Shown here piece after piece: positions 1 through 11,499 of a DNA stretch of 64,000 bases. A program made the translations under genes and the position numbers. The notes beneath the pieces were generated by a model. That model did not search any database and was not told the DNA's origin. It saw nothing but the letters and a program-made list of their open reading frames with translations. Each line of letters starts with the position of its first letter. The first letter of the stretch is position 1. The DNA is taken from assembly GCA_028554755.1 (NCBI GenBank), contig JAPTOF010000015.1, forward strand, positions 12,349,501-12,413,500, read 5' to 3'. The stretch is from Cordia subcordata. Its lineage: Eukaryota > Streptophyta > Magnoliopsida > Boraginales > Cordiaceae.

Positions 1-329
1 TGTGTCTAGAGTGTGAAGAAACCTTACAACGCCACCTTCTCGGCCTGGGAGTCTTCACAGATAATTTTATGATTATGGGTTCTTTATAAACAACAAGATA
101 TGGGTTGCTCAATTGTGATGAAAGCCAAATTGGGAATCAAAGCAAATGCATTGAAATCGCCATAAATCCAAAGAGTTAGCTCATTACGACCAGAGAAACA
201 AACCAAAGTTGGATAGACCCTCAAATAACTGGATTGAATACGAAGTAAAGTTTTACCAGATTACACCACAAAGTTAATTGCAGCGAATCAGTCCTGCCAT
301 AAACTTAATTACAGCTCGGATAAAGGGTG
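1..329. other. Non-coding flank of the TRIM-like element
   Basis: No coding potential is visible. Short phrases such as 'cataaacttaattacagc' recur loosely on the other side of the adjacent element (around 2100), consistent with one older repeat into which the 1.7-kb element inserted. Confidence 0.4.
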
Positions 330-755
330 TGTTGGGAAAATTGAGGACACAGACACACTCACACAGCAGAATTAAAGCACGAGTAACGAGAAAAGAATAT
401 GCGCTATTAAACGTGGTTCGGCCCTCTGCCTACGTTCACGAAAAACTCCACTAATAGAAAAGAGTTCAAACTCAATAAGACTTTTTGCACGACCTGAAAA
501 GTCTAAGCCCTCTCTCACGGTGTTCTTATAATGGCTCTCTCTCTCTCTCTCAATCTAGACCTATTTCAAGATACACCTTATACAACTAATACAAGAGTCC
601 TATTTATAGAGGAGATTTCCTTGTCCTCTAAGACAAAGGATTTCCTCATCATCAATCCTATCATAATTAAGACTCTTACCATAACTAGAATTTTAATTCT
701 CATTAAAATTCTTTCCTAATTTGTATGGGCTTGGACTTTGAGCCGTAACCCAACA
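330..755 (-). repeat. LTR (3' LTR in element sense)
   Basis: 426-bp terminal repeat with TG...CA ends. Read on the minus strand it contains a TATA-like CTATAAATAGG near 600-612 and a CT dinucleotide run (about 535-550). It differs from its partner by scattered substitutions and a shorter CT run. Confidence 0.85.
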
Positions 756-1613
756 AATTCCTCCCTTCGCGAAAAGTCCAAAGCTTCTTTGCCGCAATTA
801 GAACCTCTTCACAGTCTTCATGCTGGAGCCCTCGCTCGACAACACTCTTCACTGCAGCAGCTACCAACACATCCTAGCAGGTTTTCGAAGTCATCCCCAA
901 CATCCCTCTTCGTGCCTTCTAACCTCGACCTCTCAAGGTTGTTTGCGTCCTCCCTCGACACAAGACATCTCGGACGTGGTCTTCTCTTCCAGCAGTAGCA
1001 TTCCTTATCAGTCGTCTGGCTAGGACTCTGATTGTTCAGCTACGTAGACTCTCTTCACGTGACTCCTCCCTCGAATTGAACCTTCTTCAACTAGTCTACT
1101 CATCCAAACTTCTCTCCTCTAGAAGTTTGTTCACTAGTTGGCTAAATGTGTTTGCTCGCACAATGCTTCAAAGACTTTCGTAGAATTTTATCACCACTTC
1201 ATTGTTTTACCTAATTTCGAGGCTCACCCACGATACATCAAGAAATTTGACAAAACGGACCTCAAAAACGAACTCGGGATGTCAAAAAACGATAGGGAGA
1301 CCCTCAATCAACGCGGTGAAACCCCTGCAACCCGCTAGTCAAACCTTCTGTTTGACTGTTTGACCATAAACTCACAAAACTTGACCTGCTTGTATCTGAC
1401 AATCCGACCGTCGGATCGTCACAAAATTTTAGCAGCTTACTCTCCTCTCCGAGACAAAAACATAGCAACAAACGGATCATCGATCGGACTCCGAGAAGGA
1501 TGCCAAACTCGACCAGCAGATCAGCGAATTTTTTTTTTACTCCTCTTCGGCGTTCCGTTTTTCGTTTTTCGTGCAAACCAGCGTCCTTCCTCCAACCAAG
1601 CTCTCATACCACT

Positions 1614-2050
1614 TGTTGGGAAAATCGAGGACACAGACACACTCACACAACGAAATTAAAGCACGAGTAACGAGAAAAGAATACGCGCTATTAAACGTGG
1701 TTTGGTCCTCTGCTTACGTCCACGAAAAACTCCACTAATAGAAAAGAGTACAAACTCAATAAGAATTTTTGTACAGCCTGAAAATTCTAAACCCTCTCTC
1801 ACGATGTTCTTACAATGGCTCTCTCTCTCTCTCTCTCTCTCTCTCAATCTAAACCTATTGTAAGACACACCTTATACAACTAATACAAGAGTCCTATTTA
1901 TAGAGGAGATTTCCTTGTCCTCCAAGACAAAGGATTTCCTCATCTATCAATCCTACCATAATTAAAACTCTTACCATAACTAGAATTTTAATTCTCATTA
2001 AAATTCTTTCTTAATTTGTATGGGCTTGGACTTTGAGTTATAACCCAACA
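1614..2050 (-). repeat. LTR (5' LTR in element sense)
   Basis: 437-bp partner of the repeat at 330-755, with a longer CT run (about 1819-1844) accounting for most of the length difference. The primer-binding site abuts its left edge (about 1592-1612, minus). Confidence 0.85.
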
Positions 2051-3440
2051 GGGTGGGAACCCAAGCCACAAAGCTAATTGTAGCTAAAGTTTGGAAGTCC
2101 ATAAACTTAATTATAACAAAGCTATAAACTGAATTATAGTGAAAATGGAAAAATCTAGGCCTTAAAGTTAATTACAGTGATGTTTTGAGATATGGCTAAG
2201 TAACATTATGCTAACTAAGACTAGGCTATGAGCTAAACTAAGGATACGACTAAGCTACAGAGTTATGAAGCTAAGAAGCTAAGGGATAGATATAGGATTA
2301 ATGCATGGTGGTTATGGAACCCCTTTCTTCTTGGTCTCGACCAGCTTTTATAGTTACTTCATCTGAAATCTTCATGCTTAGCTGATAACTCCAGTATCTT
2401 CAGTTTGGTTGAAGTTGACCGAGTTCCCTGCTTCGTTTTTTGTCCCTTTTGTTTTGATGCTGCGCGTTACACTAGACTTGGTCTTCTTTATTTGAATTGA
2501 GCATATGCTTGCCATGTGCCAACTTATTTCCTTTCGACCAAAGCTCAGCCTCAAAATCAATGCAGGCCGTGTTGTTGGCTCTTAGGTACTCATCGCCCAA
2601 AATCTTTCAATTACTTTGGTTGATTACTTGTGCATTCCAAGTGTGGAACAACTTTTGCCCTATCATCTCAGCTTTTGGCCATCAAGCTAACTAATTACCG
2701 ATTTTGGGTATAAATAATGCCTTCCATGAGCTACTCAAATGACGTCATGGACTTTGAACTGATTATGATCTTAGTCAGTGACTTACGCCTCTAAAACAAG
2801 TTACCTTTAGGAAATGACAACCTCCAATGGACCGAAAGATGTTCACATTTAACCCTACGACCAGGATGTAACCTAGTGTATTCCTGGTCATCGACCCAAC
2901 GTAGTCCTGCTATTCAGACTAACAATTACCAATGTTCAGCTGTCGTCCTTTTACAAACTCAAGGTTGTCATCACATCGCCAAATCTTGCCTTGTCCGTCA
3001 TCATTCCACTTGCCCATTGCCTTATCAATCTTGATGAGAAATTACTGCCAGCCAGACGTCTTTTGGTATATGACAACTCTCGACGGTACCAGATCCACAT
3101 AAAAGTTTGGATATCCAGTGCCTGCTAAGGGTCAATTGGGTATCTCTTCTTAGTAAGCATCAGGTAGGATTTATGACTGCTTGCTACTTCTTTTGAAGTT
3201 CTCGCAACCTCAGATACTTATGGCTAATCCTCCCTGGGATTGGTGTACCTTGTGTTAGCCTCCTCATTCAATCCTCCAATGGTGGGTTTCTTTCCTTTCG
3301 GTATCTTCTCCAAACCCTAAGAACTCTCCCCCTACTTGGGGCTTCAAGAAAAAGTGCTTCAGAGATTAGCCGCCACCACGTTGACTCCAGCATCCCAAGG
3401 GAATAGATTCTTGTCCATTACCATGGTTTTTGAAAATTTA
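2051..3440. other. Non-coding, probably decayed retroelement sequence
   Basis: No ORF with recognisable motifs. Because a Ty3/gypsy gag relic follows directly on the minus strand, this stretch may be its eroded downstream part, but I could not identify protease or RT motifs in it. Confidence 0.35.
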
Positions 3441-4480
3441 ATCTTCTTGTTATTGATGACCTTTTAAATCACATTCCAAAGAACTACGTAGTTATTAGTA
3501 GTGTAGGACGAAAAGTGGTGCCATTTGTAATAATGTCGATAGCACAATTCCTCAGGTGGCAGAGTCTTGTGCCCTAGTAAGAGTCTAATCTACCTATCCT
3601 TCAACATCCTGTCAAAGAGCACCTCTGCCTTGGTTATGTTGAAGAAATACTACTTACCAGCCTCTGTTTGATCTCTCTGTGGTGGCTGATTGACGTCTGC
3701 CCCTCTATGAGATTGTACTACCAGTTTTGCTAAAGCCTGGCACACATATCCACTCCCTTCAACAATCTCGGCATATGAGACCTCACCCATTGCCTGATGG
3801 TCGCAGACCTGTGTTAGCCTACTAGCCAACTCCATCATATGTATAGCAGTAGTGTTTGGCCTGAACTTCTCTCTCTTCGCGAAACAACTACTCATATTTC
3901 ACGGTGTGAATTGTCAATTGAAACAATTCTATCAACAACTGCCCTTTGACTTTCTTTTGGAGATCGAAATTCAAAGCACCCAACGTGTGATTCACATATT
4001 TTGGTTCTTCAAGCATCGTATGACACCCGTTGCATCTCTGTTTGAACCGTGCAATAAACTACTCCGCTGATTCACCTGGGGCCTGTGTTATCTTGGCCAG
4101 ATCCACTACGGTTACATCTGGCTCAATTTTGTAAAATTGTTCTTGGAACATTCTTTCCCTATCGACTAAGTTTGCACCGAGTTTAGACACAACTTGGCAT
4201 ACCACTGAAAAGCTAACTGTATCAAAGAACATCCAAATAGGTGCAATTTGAGATAATCGTCTGCAACTTCTCTGCATTGAGTCATAAACCTCGCGATATG
4301 CTTTAAAGTTGACTAATTATCCTATCCAGAGAACAACGTAAACTTAAAAGCTTTGAAACCTCTTGGGAACTCCATGACATGGTCAACCCATCAATGCCAT
4401 GAACACTTCCATCAATATTTAATTTCAAGACTCCAAGGCTAGCTTTCTCCATGTAACAAGCTTCAACAACTACCTAGAGT
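3440..4480 (-). pseudogene. Ty3/gypsy gag relic
   Basis: Minus-strand translation across several frames gives a retrotransposon gag pattern. From high to low coordinate: PRGFKAFKFTLFSG near 4340-4370, then a LAFQWYAKL-like helix. Next comes FYKIEPDVTVVDLAKITQ followed by GESAEEF-like and RFKQRC segments (4000-4160), which is the classic retrotrans_gag core. A KAEVLFDRMLKDR segment (about 3600-3640) and a degenerate zinc-knuckle-like stretch ending in TTNNYVV (about 3500) follow. Frameshifts and stops interrupt every frame. The wording resembles plant gypsy gag of the Tat/Athila side, but the lineage is not certain. No adjoining pol was identified. Confidence 0.65.
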
Positions 4481-4789
4481 AATCAACAAAAGTACAAAGA
4501 AATTAGTGGCATGCCCTTCATTCCCTTTTCGTTGTCATTGATTTATCAAGTTTGCTCGAAAAAGTTATGCAATTAGTTGACGCATTTGCCAAATTATTCA
4601 AACAATGATGAATCATAGACTTAATGCTTAACTTCATTATGCTCTAACCAAATGAACCAACACACAAAGGCAAGAATTAACATACAAATGTGTCCCCTAC
4701 ACTGCAAAAAGCATAACACCAACCCGTTATATTCATAATTGAGGCTAGAGAATGATTAGAGAGCCAAATATCATGCGAAAAAGAAACCA

Positions 4790-6020
4790 TACCCGTGCCA
4801 AGTCTCCAACAAATATGCTACCCATAAGTGAAGTCCAACCAGCATCTTTTTCCAAACATTTGAATCATAGAGTAGAAGTTTTTACTTGCTGAGGTAATTT
4901 GTGCCTGCGGTATTTATTTTTAAGTAGCAAGGACCATAAGCTCATTGATGATCTAAATCTCCTCCAGCATTTTATATTAAAGGCACTAACTGAATTAGCA
5001 AGAAGTCTTATGCCCATACCACTTTCATCAACTAGATAACAAAGATCTTGCCATTTTACCCAATGAAATCCTCTTGCTTTACCATTTCCACCCCAAACAA
5101 ACCTGTTAAAAAGCTTATATATTCATTCAAGAACCCCTAGGTGCCTTGAGAACCTAGATAAGATATAGTGACATAGAGTTGAAGATGCTACGAATTAGTG
5201 TTAGCTTTCCACATGTGACAAGATTTTGGCTTGCCAACCCTCTAATCTTACCGAAATTTTTTTGCACAGGACTACTAAAAAGAAAACTCTTTTTCCTACC
5301 TTTGCACAAAGGGACCCAACGTAGGTAATTGAAAAAGTTTTCAATGAGAAACCTGTGGTTTGAGAAATGAATTGTGTTCTACTGATAGGCATGGTTTTGC
5401 CAAGAGTAAAACCACTTTTTGACAATTAATTTTTTGGCCAAAAACTTGCTCGTAATTATCTAAAACTTCTTTGAATTTTTTGATTAACTTTCGGCTACCA
5501 TTTGTAAAGATAATTATATCATCCACAAATGGTCGATGAGAGGGGGTAACAGCTCCTCGAGAAGCATACTTGATCTCAAGATGCTCATCAGACAACTGTT
5601 AACACAATAAATTAATAAACCAATATCCTCTCTAAAAGCTTAAGCTTTTAGATGAGGTGGTAACTCTAACATGGTATCAGAGCCTGGAAGCCAAACGGCA
5701 CAGGTTCGATCCTTACCGCCACCTATTTAATTAAATTGTCCACGTGCAAGCTCTAAACAAATTACGCTGCACGTGAGGGGGTGTGTTAACACAATAAATT
5801 AATAAACCAATATCCTCTCTACAAGCTTATGCTTTTAGATGAGGTGGTAACTCTAACAACAACTTGTTGAGACGTTTAGATAGGTAACTAGCAGCAAGAA
5901 CAAAGAGCATAGGCGAGATGGGATCCCTTTGATTGTTGAGGAGTACTTGACCAGCTACTAACAATTCCATAATCATGAAATAATTGTTGCAAAGAATGAT
6001 TGACAAGTTTGCCTCCTCCA
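4790..6020 (-). pseudogene. LINE (non-LTR) reverse transcriptase relic
   Basis: Minus-strand pieces follow plant L1-type ORF2. First is DPISPMLFVLAASYLSKRLN (about 5880-5950), equivalent to the usual GDPLSP.LF block. Next is PFVDDIIIFTNGS (about 5500-5545), the catalytic box with FVDD instead of FADD. Then come QKINCQK (about 5420-5440), and GNGKARGFHWVKWQDLCYL and LWSLLLKNKY (about 4900-5100) from the C-terminal connection region. Stops and frameshifts are frequent, and endonuclease and N-terminal RT parts are absent. A 262-bp SMART element splits the RT between the two catalytic blocks. The copia relic begins directly upstream, so the LINE is probably 5'-truncated there. Confidence 0.75.
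5597..5858 (+). mobile_element. SMART-type miniature LTR retrotransposon, complete
   Basis: Two 75-bp direct repeats (5597-5671 and 5784-5858) start TGTTAACACAATAAATTAAT and end AACTCTAACA. The first is followed at once by TGGTATCAGAGCC, a perfect initiator-tRNA-Met primer site. The second is preceded by the purine tract GTGAGGGGG. A perfect 5-bp target duplication ACAAC flanks the whole (5592-5596 and 5859-5863). At 262 bp it has all LTR-retrotransposon signals and no coding capacity, as in the SMART group described in plants. The two LTRs differ at only a few positions, so it is much younger than the LINE relic it interrupts. Confidence 0.92.
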
Positions 6021-6029
6021 TCAAATTGA

Positions 6030-7535
6030 ATATACTTAATCCTCGAATTGTATCAACTATTGAAGGGACCCTAAACATCACAGTATATATTGTTAAGCAA
6101 TTTAGTAGATCTAGATGCATTTGAATCAAAATAGAGCTGATGACTCTTTCCCTGTTGGCAACTATGACAAACATTTTCATCTGTAGAACCAATCAAAGGC
6201 TTAATAACAAACTAAGGACTCTGTAGTATTTTGTTAGAGAGGTGGACAACCATGCATGCCATGGTGTTGAGCTCACTTTATTTTCAAATTAAATACTTTT
6301 TTGAAGAGTGCAAAAGGGGATAAAGGCTATCCAAGTGTTCCTTGGTAGAGCACCATTCCTATTTACGCATCATTTATACAATAACCAGATGCACAATAAA
6401 ATAAGCAATTATTCACTTTACCGAATTGGGCAACAAAGAGAAGTTCTTTAGAAGCGTAGGAACATGTAGAGCAAAACAATTATAAACCTTTCTTTTTGAT
6501 AAGTAATTAAAGCATTACCCATCTAAGAAATAAAAAGACCATCGTTGTTACCAACCATAATGGAATCATGACCAAGGTACTAAGTCTTATTGGCGAGATC
6601 ATTAATAGTAAGAGTTATGGTGTGCGTTTCACTTGTGTCTAATACAATTAGAATTTGCAGTTTTAGTAATAGTCATGGCATTGAGAGCTTTAGTCGATTC
6701 ATTAATAACCTCCTTTGATGCCCAGGATTGATTAGCTTTGTGATATGGGTACTCACACCTAAAGCATCTAATGATAATCAAGAGTTTTGGCCAAGTTCCC
6801 ATCCATCATGTCCATCTCTACCATGAAGCCTTAGCATGGGTATTTAAGATGATGCAATTTTGCTGTGAAAAATTACATCATTGGTGTTTCATTGGGTCGG
6901 CCAAAAGATGACAAAAAAGTATTAGAACTGTGAAATTGTTTTGCATACTGCAGATTTGAAGAGGCAATATAGGCTGTAGAGCTATTAGTCAATTGTGAAG
7001 AAACAGATAAACTAAACTCGTAATTGAGCAATAAACCATGTACTTTAGTAAAGGAAGAAGCATCAACGCAAGAGTTTATGGCTACAATTACTGGGACAAA
7101 TTCAAACCCCAATTCACCTAATAACCAAAGAATTAAATCATCATCGTCAATGCTCTTTCCGGTGCTAGCAAGAGCCAAGGAGATTGAATTAAGCTGCTAA
7201 ATATAGTCATGCACTGGATCAAAGCCTTTGATTGGGTACCATAGAGAGTCTCAAGTGTAAGCCACACCTAGCGAGCAAAAGTTCTGTCTACTACTTACAA
7301 AAGCACTAAATTATAGAAACACACAAGTATCCATGTACGGACCATTTGATCAGGGGAAATCCAATTTGCAAGTTGATCATCTAGAGAAGTGGGTTTGAGT
7401 AAAGAACCATTTACAAACCTAAGTAGACCATGGCAACGAAGAATAGAAAGAATCTAGGCCTTTCATAATAACCAATTGTCTATATCAAGCTTAACTAAAA
7501 CATCTTGATAGATATGGTGAACTATGGGAAAAGGT
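6030..7535 (-). pseudogene. Ty1/copia gag-protease-integrase relic
   Basis: Minus-strand pieces follow copia gag (UBN2 type): FVNGSLLKPTSLDDQLANWI (about 7370-7420), then LETLYGTQSKA (about 7220-7250). Next is a longer open stretch (6873-7178) containing GKSIDDDDLILWLLGELGFE. Beyond gag, LANKT*YLGHDSIMVGNNDG (about 6545-6590) matches the protease/pre-integrase linker. CHSCQQGKSHQLYF (about 6135-6180) is the C-C half of the integrase zinc finger, followed by the CDV.GP stretch. Stops, frameshifts and loss of everything after the integrase start show it is dead. It ends where the LINE relic begins. Confidence 0.75.
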
Positions 7536-7559
7536 ATTATTATGGTTGACTTTTGTTTT

Positions 7560-9000
7560 GAGACGTCCTGATGTGAAGCATCTTTAGAGCTTTTATTTTG
7601 AGCCAGCTTGAAGAAGATTCAGTTGTATTGGGTTAAGCCTCAAGTTTTATTTTCTTTTAAATAAAAGCATGCGACTGGCACATGCTTTATTAAACTATAA
7701 GTTACTTGAGTTATTTTGCAATTAGGGATTTAGAGATTCATTTATGTTTATTTCCTTTTCTAATTAGGAAATTAGGATTATGATTTATGTTTTTTTCCCT
7801 TTTTAATTAAGAAATTACGGTTTCATTTATGCCTATATGAGGTACTTATAGCCTTTATAAGAACAAATTTGCTTTCATATTCTAACTTGTCGGTTTCATA
7901 TTCTCGTGTCGTTCTTTGATGTTTCCTCTAGTGCTTAAGTGGATTCTTGACACCATTTTGCTTTATAGTGTTGGTTTCTAACTTGTTTTATAGCTACAAG
8001 ATATTCACTCCATCAAATTATAACTTTGATTCTTGGTTCTTTAAAACTAATGGGTCAAATTCTGCCTATTTTTCATTTTGATTCCTATTTGGATGTTCTT
8101 GGGTTGATTTCTAACATATTGTTATAGGGTCTCACAGCTTTAATTGTTGAGGTTCGCATCACTTCTCAGTTGTGGAGTAGGAAAGGAGATGGAAGTCGAC
8201 ATAGTAAAGTGTGGGGTCGATAAAATATCCTGAGCTATCAAATACCTTAAAAGAGTTTAATCACTCTTGAATTTTATTGAATGTATTATCAATAGAAATA
8301 CATGACTGGTGTAGTGTTGCAACAATAAGTTAATATGTGAAACTCTGCAACAAGGTTTTAGAAGAAGTCTTTCTCCTGTAGAAGACCTACTTCGTAGCAA
8401 TTCTAAAAGATAGATATGCTAAAGACAACTAAGAATTATCTTCAACTTTTGACTAAAGATACACACTAAATAGGAGCATATAAGAACATCAATAAGCCAC
8501 TTACCCTATCAAAAAGAAAATGGGACTATAATTTGGAACAATTAAAAAATAATAGTGAGCCTATTTTTGTGGGACAGAAGTAGCAATTATAATAAGCTTA
8601 TATAATATTTTAAAATATGAAATCCCATTTGAGCAAGTACAACTAATTCTGTTTAAAAAAAATTTATTTATGTATATATAAGAATTGCTCATTGACCCTG
8701 GTAAAAAGATTGCTGGCTCCATCCCTGATTCTAAGTCCGTCAATTGGCAGGTAAATTAGTTTGTGTTTTTTTATCTTTTTTTTCTTATTCAAGTGCCAAA
8801 ATGACCTGTGCGTTATTGATGCATTATAGGGTTCCATAAGGTGGATTTATAACACTTAGGGTGACAAGATTAAAACATGAAAGATTACTTTCGAAGTGGC
8901 TAATAAAAAAAGAAAATTGGCACTATATTATATTATCTCATCATACCCTAATGCTCCAAGGGAATTTAAAACAAAAACTTTAGCCACAAGCTTGGCAACG
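7560..9000. other. Non-coding stretch
   Basis: No ORF with recognisable motifs on either strand and no clear repeat structure. It may contain the downstream region of the minus-strand prolamin-like gene in its last part. Confidence 0.35.
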
Positions 9001-9019
9001 TTCATGTTAAGAGATTGAA

Positions 9020-9502
9020 CTAGTTATGAGCGCCACAGTAAGATCGTACAACGTCCAATTGCTGCAATGACAAACCAATGGCAGGTGATGCCATGGCCAA
9101 GCATTTCATACCTGTGTTACTGATAGCATGGCAACAATCAGGACCAATTATTGTTGCCCTATTTAACATGAAACTGTTAAGCTCATTAGAGCATAATGTC
9201 AATGCTAAGATGCCTTTCCTGCATCCAAACGCAGGGATGAAGTCAATTTTCCCTCTAAGAAAATTATACTCAGGTGACATAGCTATCCCCTTAGTTGCTG
9301 AAGCAAATTCAGGTGGCATAGCTATATCCATAGCTTTCATACCCATCACTTTAGCTGCTGAGGCATATTTAGGTGGCATGGTGATCTCCTTGGTTGTTGA
9401 GGCATATTCAGGCGGCATAGCGATCTCTCTAGCTGCTAAAGTGGAATATGTCATGGAAAATGTGATTGCAAGAATAAGAACCATCTCTTTGATGAGAGCC
9501 AT
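9020..9502 (-). CDS. Secreted ECA1/prolamin-like cysteine-rich protein
   Basis: An uninterrupted 160-codon frame encodes a small secreted protein. The chosen start (MALIKEMVLILAITF) gives a typical hydrophobic signal peptide ending near TLA; an earlier in-frame ATG lies 18 codons upstream, at or before the expected transcription start. After the signal come four imperfect 13-16-residue repeats built on AMPPEYAS.TK. A C-terminal domain with six cysteines follows, spaced C-x9-C-x18-CC-x9-C-x21-C, including IGPDCCHAI. That CC pattern matches the prolamin-like (ECA1, egg-cell-secreted) family, whose members act outside the cell in reproductive or seed tissues. The repeat region is not a usual part of the family. 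A single exon is typical. Role is inferred from family only; expression is unknown. Confidence 0.72.
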   Translation of the reverse strand: MALIKEMVLILAITFSMTYSTLAAREIAMPPEYASTTKEITMPPKYASAAKVMGMKAMDIAMPPEFASATKGIAMSPEYNFLRGKIDFIPAFGCRKGILALTLCSNELNSFMLNRATIIGPDCCHAISNTGMKCLAMASPAIGLSLQQLDVVRSYCGAHN

Positions 9503-9570
9503 CATCAGTATCCAAGGCGGACAAATAAGAGGATACTGATGGATGATTGGAAACAAAGTTGAAGGTAGAA

Positions 9571-9582
9571 ATATATATATAG
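9571..9582 (-). promoter_or_regulatory. TATA box of the prolamin-like gene
   Basis: On the minus strand CTATATATATAT lies about 70-80 bases before the chosen ATG. A start roughly 30 bases downstream would leave a short 5' leader and favours the ATG at 9502 (or 9505) over the one at 9556. Confidence 0.5.
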
Positions 9583-9659
9583 AATAAAGGGCTCTTGAAA
9601 AGGCGGAAAAGAAGATGTAGACTCAACGCAAGATCGATTGTCATTGAAACAAACACTAG

Positions 9660-10980
9660 ACATGAATGTTAAAGCTACATCCAATATTCAAGTTTTCCCA
9701 TGCAACTTTGTGATAAAAGCTATATTCACGCGTAGCTAAGGGAGAACAACAACCTACCTATAACAATGGTTTACCAAATCCTTAGTAGATAATAAGCATA
9801 ACTCGTGACATGTCACAGCTTTTTTCGTGTATATCAATCCATGTATAGATTCGGTAGCTTGTGTATATTATTAAGAGAGAGAATTACTATATGATAGGTA
9901 GAAGGCTTACATATAATATATGAAAGTCATTGACACTATTAAGGAAAATTATAAAATCAAATTTCCATTTCTCTCCCTATATTACGTACTATCCAATAAA
10001 ACCTATATTTCTTTCTTCGATTTTATGATTTTTCGTTTACCTTTTATTCATTTCCTTTGTTTCACGAATCTAGACATTCTTTAATTAGGGAGTGAAAGAA
10101 TAGCAAGAAAATAAAAGATAGTGTAAAGAGTTAAGAGGCAAGGGGTTTATGCATGTTAAGGTACAAAGAAAACAAATCAATTAAGAACAACACTAAAGCA
10201 ACCGAAAAGAAAAGAAAAATTAAAGGTAACCAACTATATAATACTTCTTAAGCAACTTTTCCCCTATAGAATTGGAGAATAAAGTTGTTCATGCTGTCTT
10301 AATCCAAGAGAAGGCCAACTTAAAAAATGTTCTTTGTTTTTCTCTATTACATGGTTTTTCCTAATTTTATGAGCCTGTTATCTTAATTTTATTTCAAAAT
10401 ACTCCAGCTTTTTTTTTTTTTTGAGCTAGAGTATCCCTAACACACATTTGATTAAAATGAGTCCCTTTTCGGCCAGAGCAGTGAAGGAAAAGTCTTCCTA
10501 ACAAATGCGCTTCCTAGAATTCAAACTTGTGTTTTGCTCCTTACGCGAATGAAGCTATTATCATCTCAACCAACAACATTTGTTGGTAAATGGTAAATAC
10601 TCTATATTTAACTAACACACTGTTATTTTACTTTTTTGGTTTTCACATTTTTAAATTAGGTTTAGAATATTCATATTCTCAATCGTTTTCTTTCCATTGA
10701 CAATCTTCCCAATAGTCACATTCTTTGCATCATCTTGCTAATCCGTCATGAAACCAAAATAAATAAATAAAACTTTTTAGCATAGTAAAACATAAGGCAA
10801 TCTTAATTATCTTCCAATAACAGTGAAGTCGTTAGAGTAAGGGGAGAACACTGTTTATGACGAGCTTAAACACCTGTTCACTAGCTTGATTAGGAGTTTT
10901 AACTGAACAAATGCATGTATTGCAAATACACTACTACACTCGGAGTTTATCAAATTGGTGGTCATTTTTTGCCAATTGGG
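9660..10980. other. Non-coding upstream/intergenic stretch
   Basis: AT-rich sequence with poly-T runs (about 10,408-10,422) and no ORF with recognisable motifs. The part nearest 9600 would hold the upstream region of the prolamin-like gene. Confidence 0.35.
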
Positions 10981-10981
10981 T

Positions 10982-11049
10982 ATCAAGTTACCACCTCATC
11001 TAAAAAACTTATATAGAGGGCACTGCTTATTTATTTATTATACTTAACA
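10982..11049 (-). mobile_element. Degraded solo LTR of the SMART family
   Basis: Read on the minus strand it begins TGTTAAGTATAATAAAT and ends TTTTAGATGAGGTGGTAACT. These are the same landmarks, in the same order and spacing, as the 75-bp LTRs at 5597-5858, with a few small deletions. No primer site or second LTR accompanies it, so it looks like a solo LTR or a truncated copy. Confidence 0.7.
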
Positions 11050-11059
11050 TTGGGTTCCC

Positions 11060-11499
11060 TTCAGGTTAGTGTTTCGTTTATACTTATAACGAATATAGAC
11101 CCATAAGGTGAATAGTGTCATAAGACAAGGTTGATAATAACGCAATTGGAAAAACATGTCATTGAGGCAAAGATCATATCTGGTAGCCATTTTGATAATA
11201 AAGTTTATATTCCAATAATGATATGGACTCCATCAGATGTCTGATTGCCATTCAAGTTGCAAAGATGACAATTCCAACTAATCATTTTATATGTAATGAC
11301 AATCAACAATAGCCAAGGGCAATCATTGTCTAGTGTTGATATGTATTTACCTCGTCCAATTTTTACACATTGTCAATTGTATGTTGCGATTTCAAGGGTC
11401 ACAAATAGGAAAAGTTTAAAATTTTTGATTCATGACAAGGATGGCTTATCTTTAACCAAAAGTGAAAATGTAGTCTTAAAAATTCAGAATATAATTTAG
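11060..11499 (+). pseudogene. Helitron PIF1-like helicase C-terminal relic
   Basis: The plus strand reads LRNIDP, then CHKTRLIITQLEKHVIEAKI, SGSHFDNKVYIP and, from 11,296, MTINNSQGQSLSSVDMYLP followed by HCQLYVAISRVTNRKSL. These are the last helicase motifs of the PIF1-type helicase in plant Helitron Rep-helicase proteins (TINKSQGQ and LYVA.SRV). Stop codons interrupt the first part. The Rep (HUH) domain and other helicase motifs are absent. The SMART-like solo LTR lies just upstream. Confidence 0.8.

Larger units (their letters stand above)
330..2050 (-). mobile_element. TRIM-like non-autonomous LTR retrotransposon
   Basis: Two long direct repeats start TGTTGGGAAAAT and end TAACCCAACA/GTAACCCAACA. 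They enclose only about 860 bp and are flanked by a perfect 5-bp target duplication GGGTG (325-329 and 2051-2055). Orientation is minus: next to the right LTR, in reverse complement, lies TGGTATGAGAGC, one mismatch from the initiator-tRNA-Met primer site. Next to the left LTR, in reverse complement, is the purine tract GAAGGGAGGAATT. The interior has no gag or pol motif, so the element must have been moved by another element's enzymes. It could be a true TRIM or an internally deleted copia; total length 1.72 kb fits either. Confidence 0.85.

Noticed and set aside
738..1338. Overlapping plus-strand ORFs inside the TRIM-like element
   Set aside because: No motif, overlapping frames, and the element itself is oriented minus; treated as chance.
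9078..9539. 153-codon plus-strand ORF
   Set aside because: It is the complement of the prolamin-like gene; only the minus strand gives a signal peptide and spaced cysteines.
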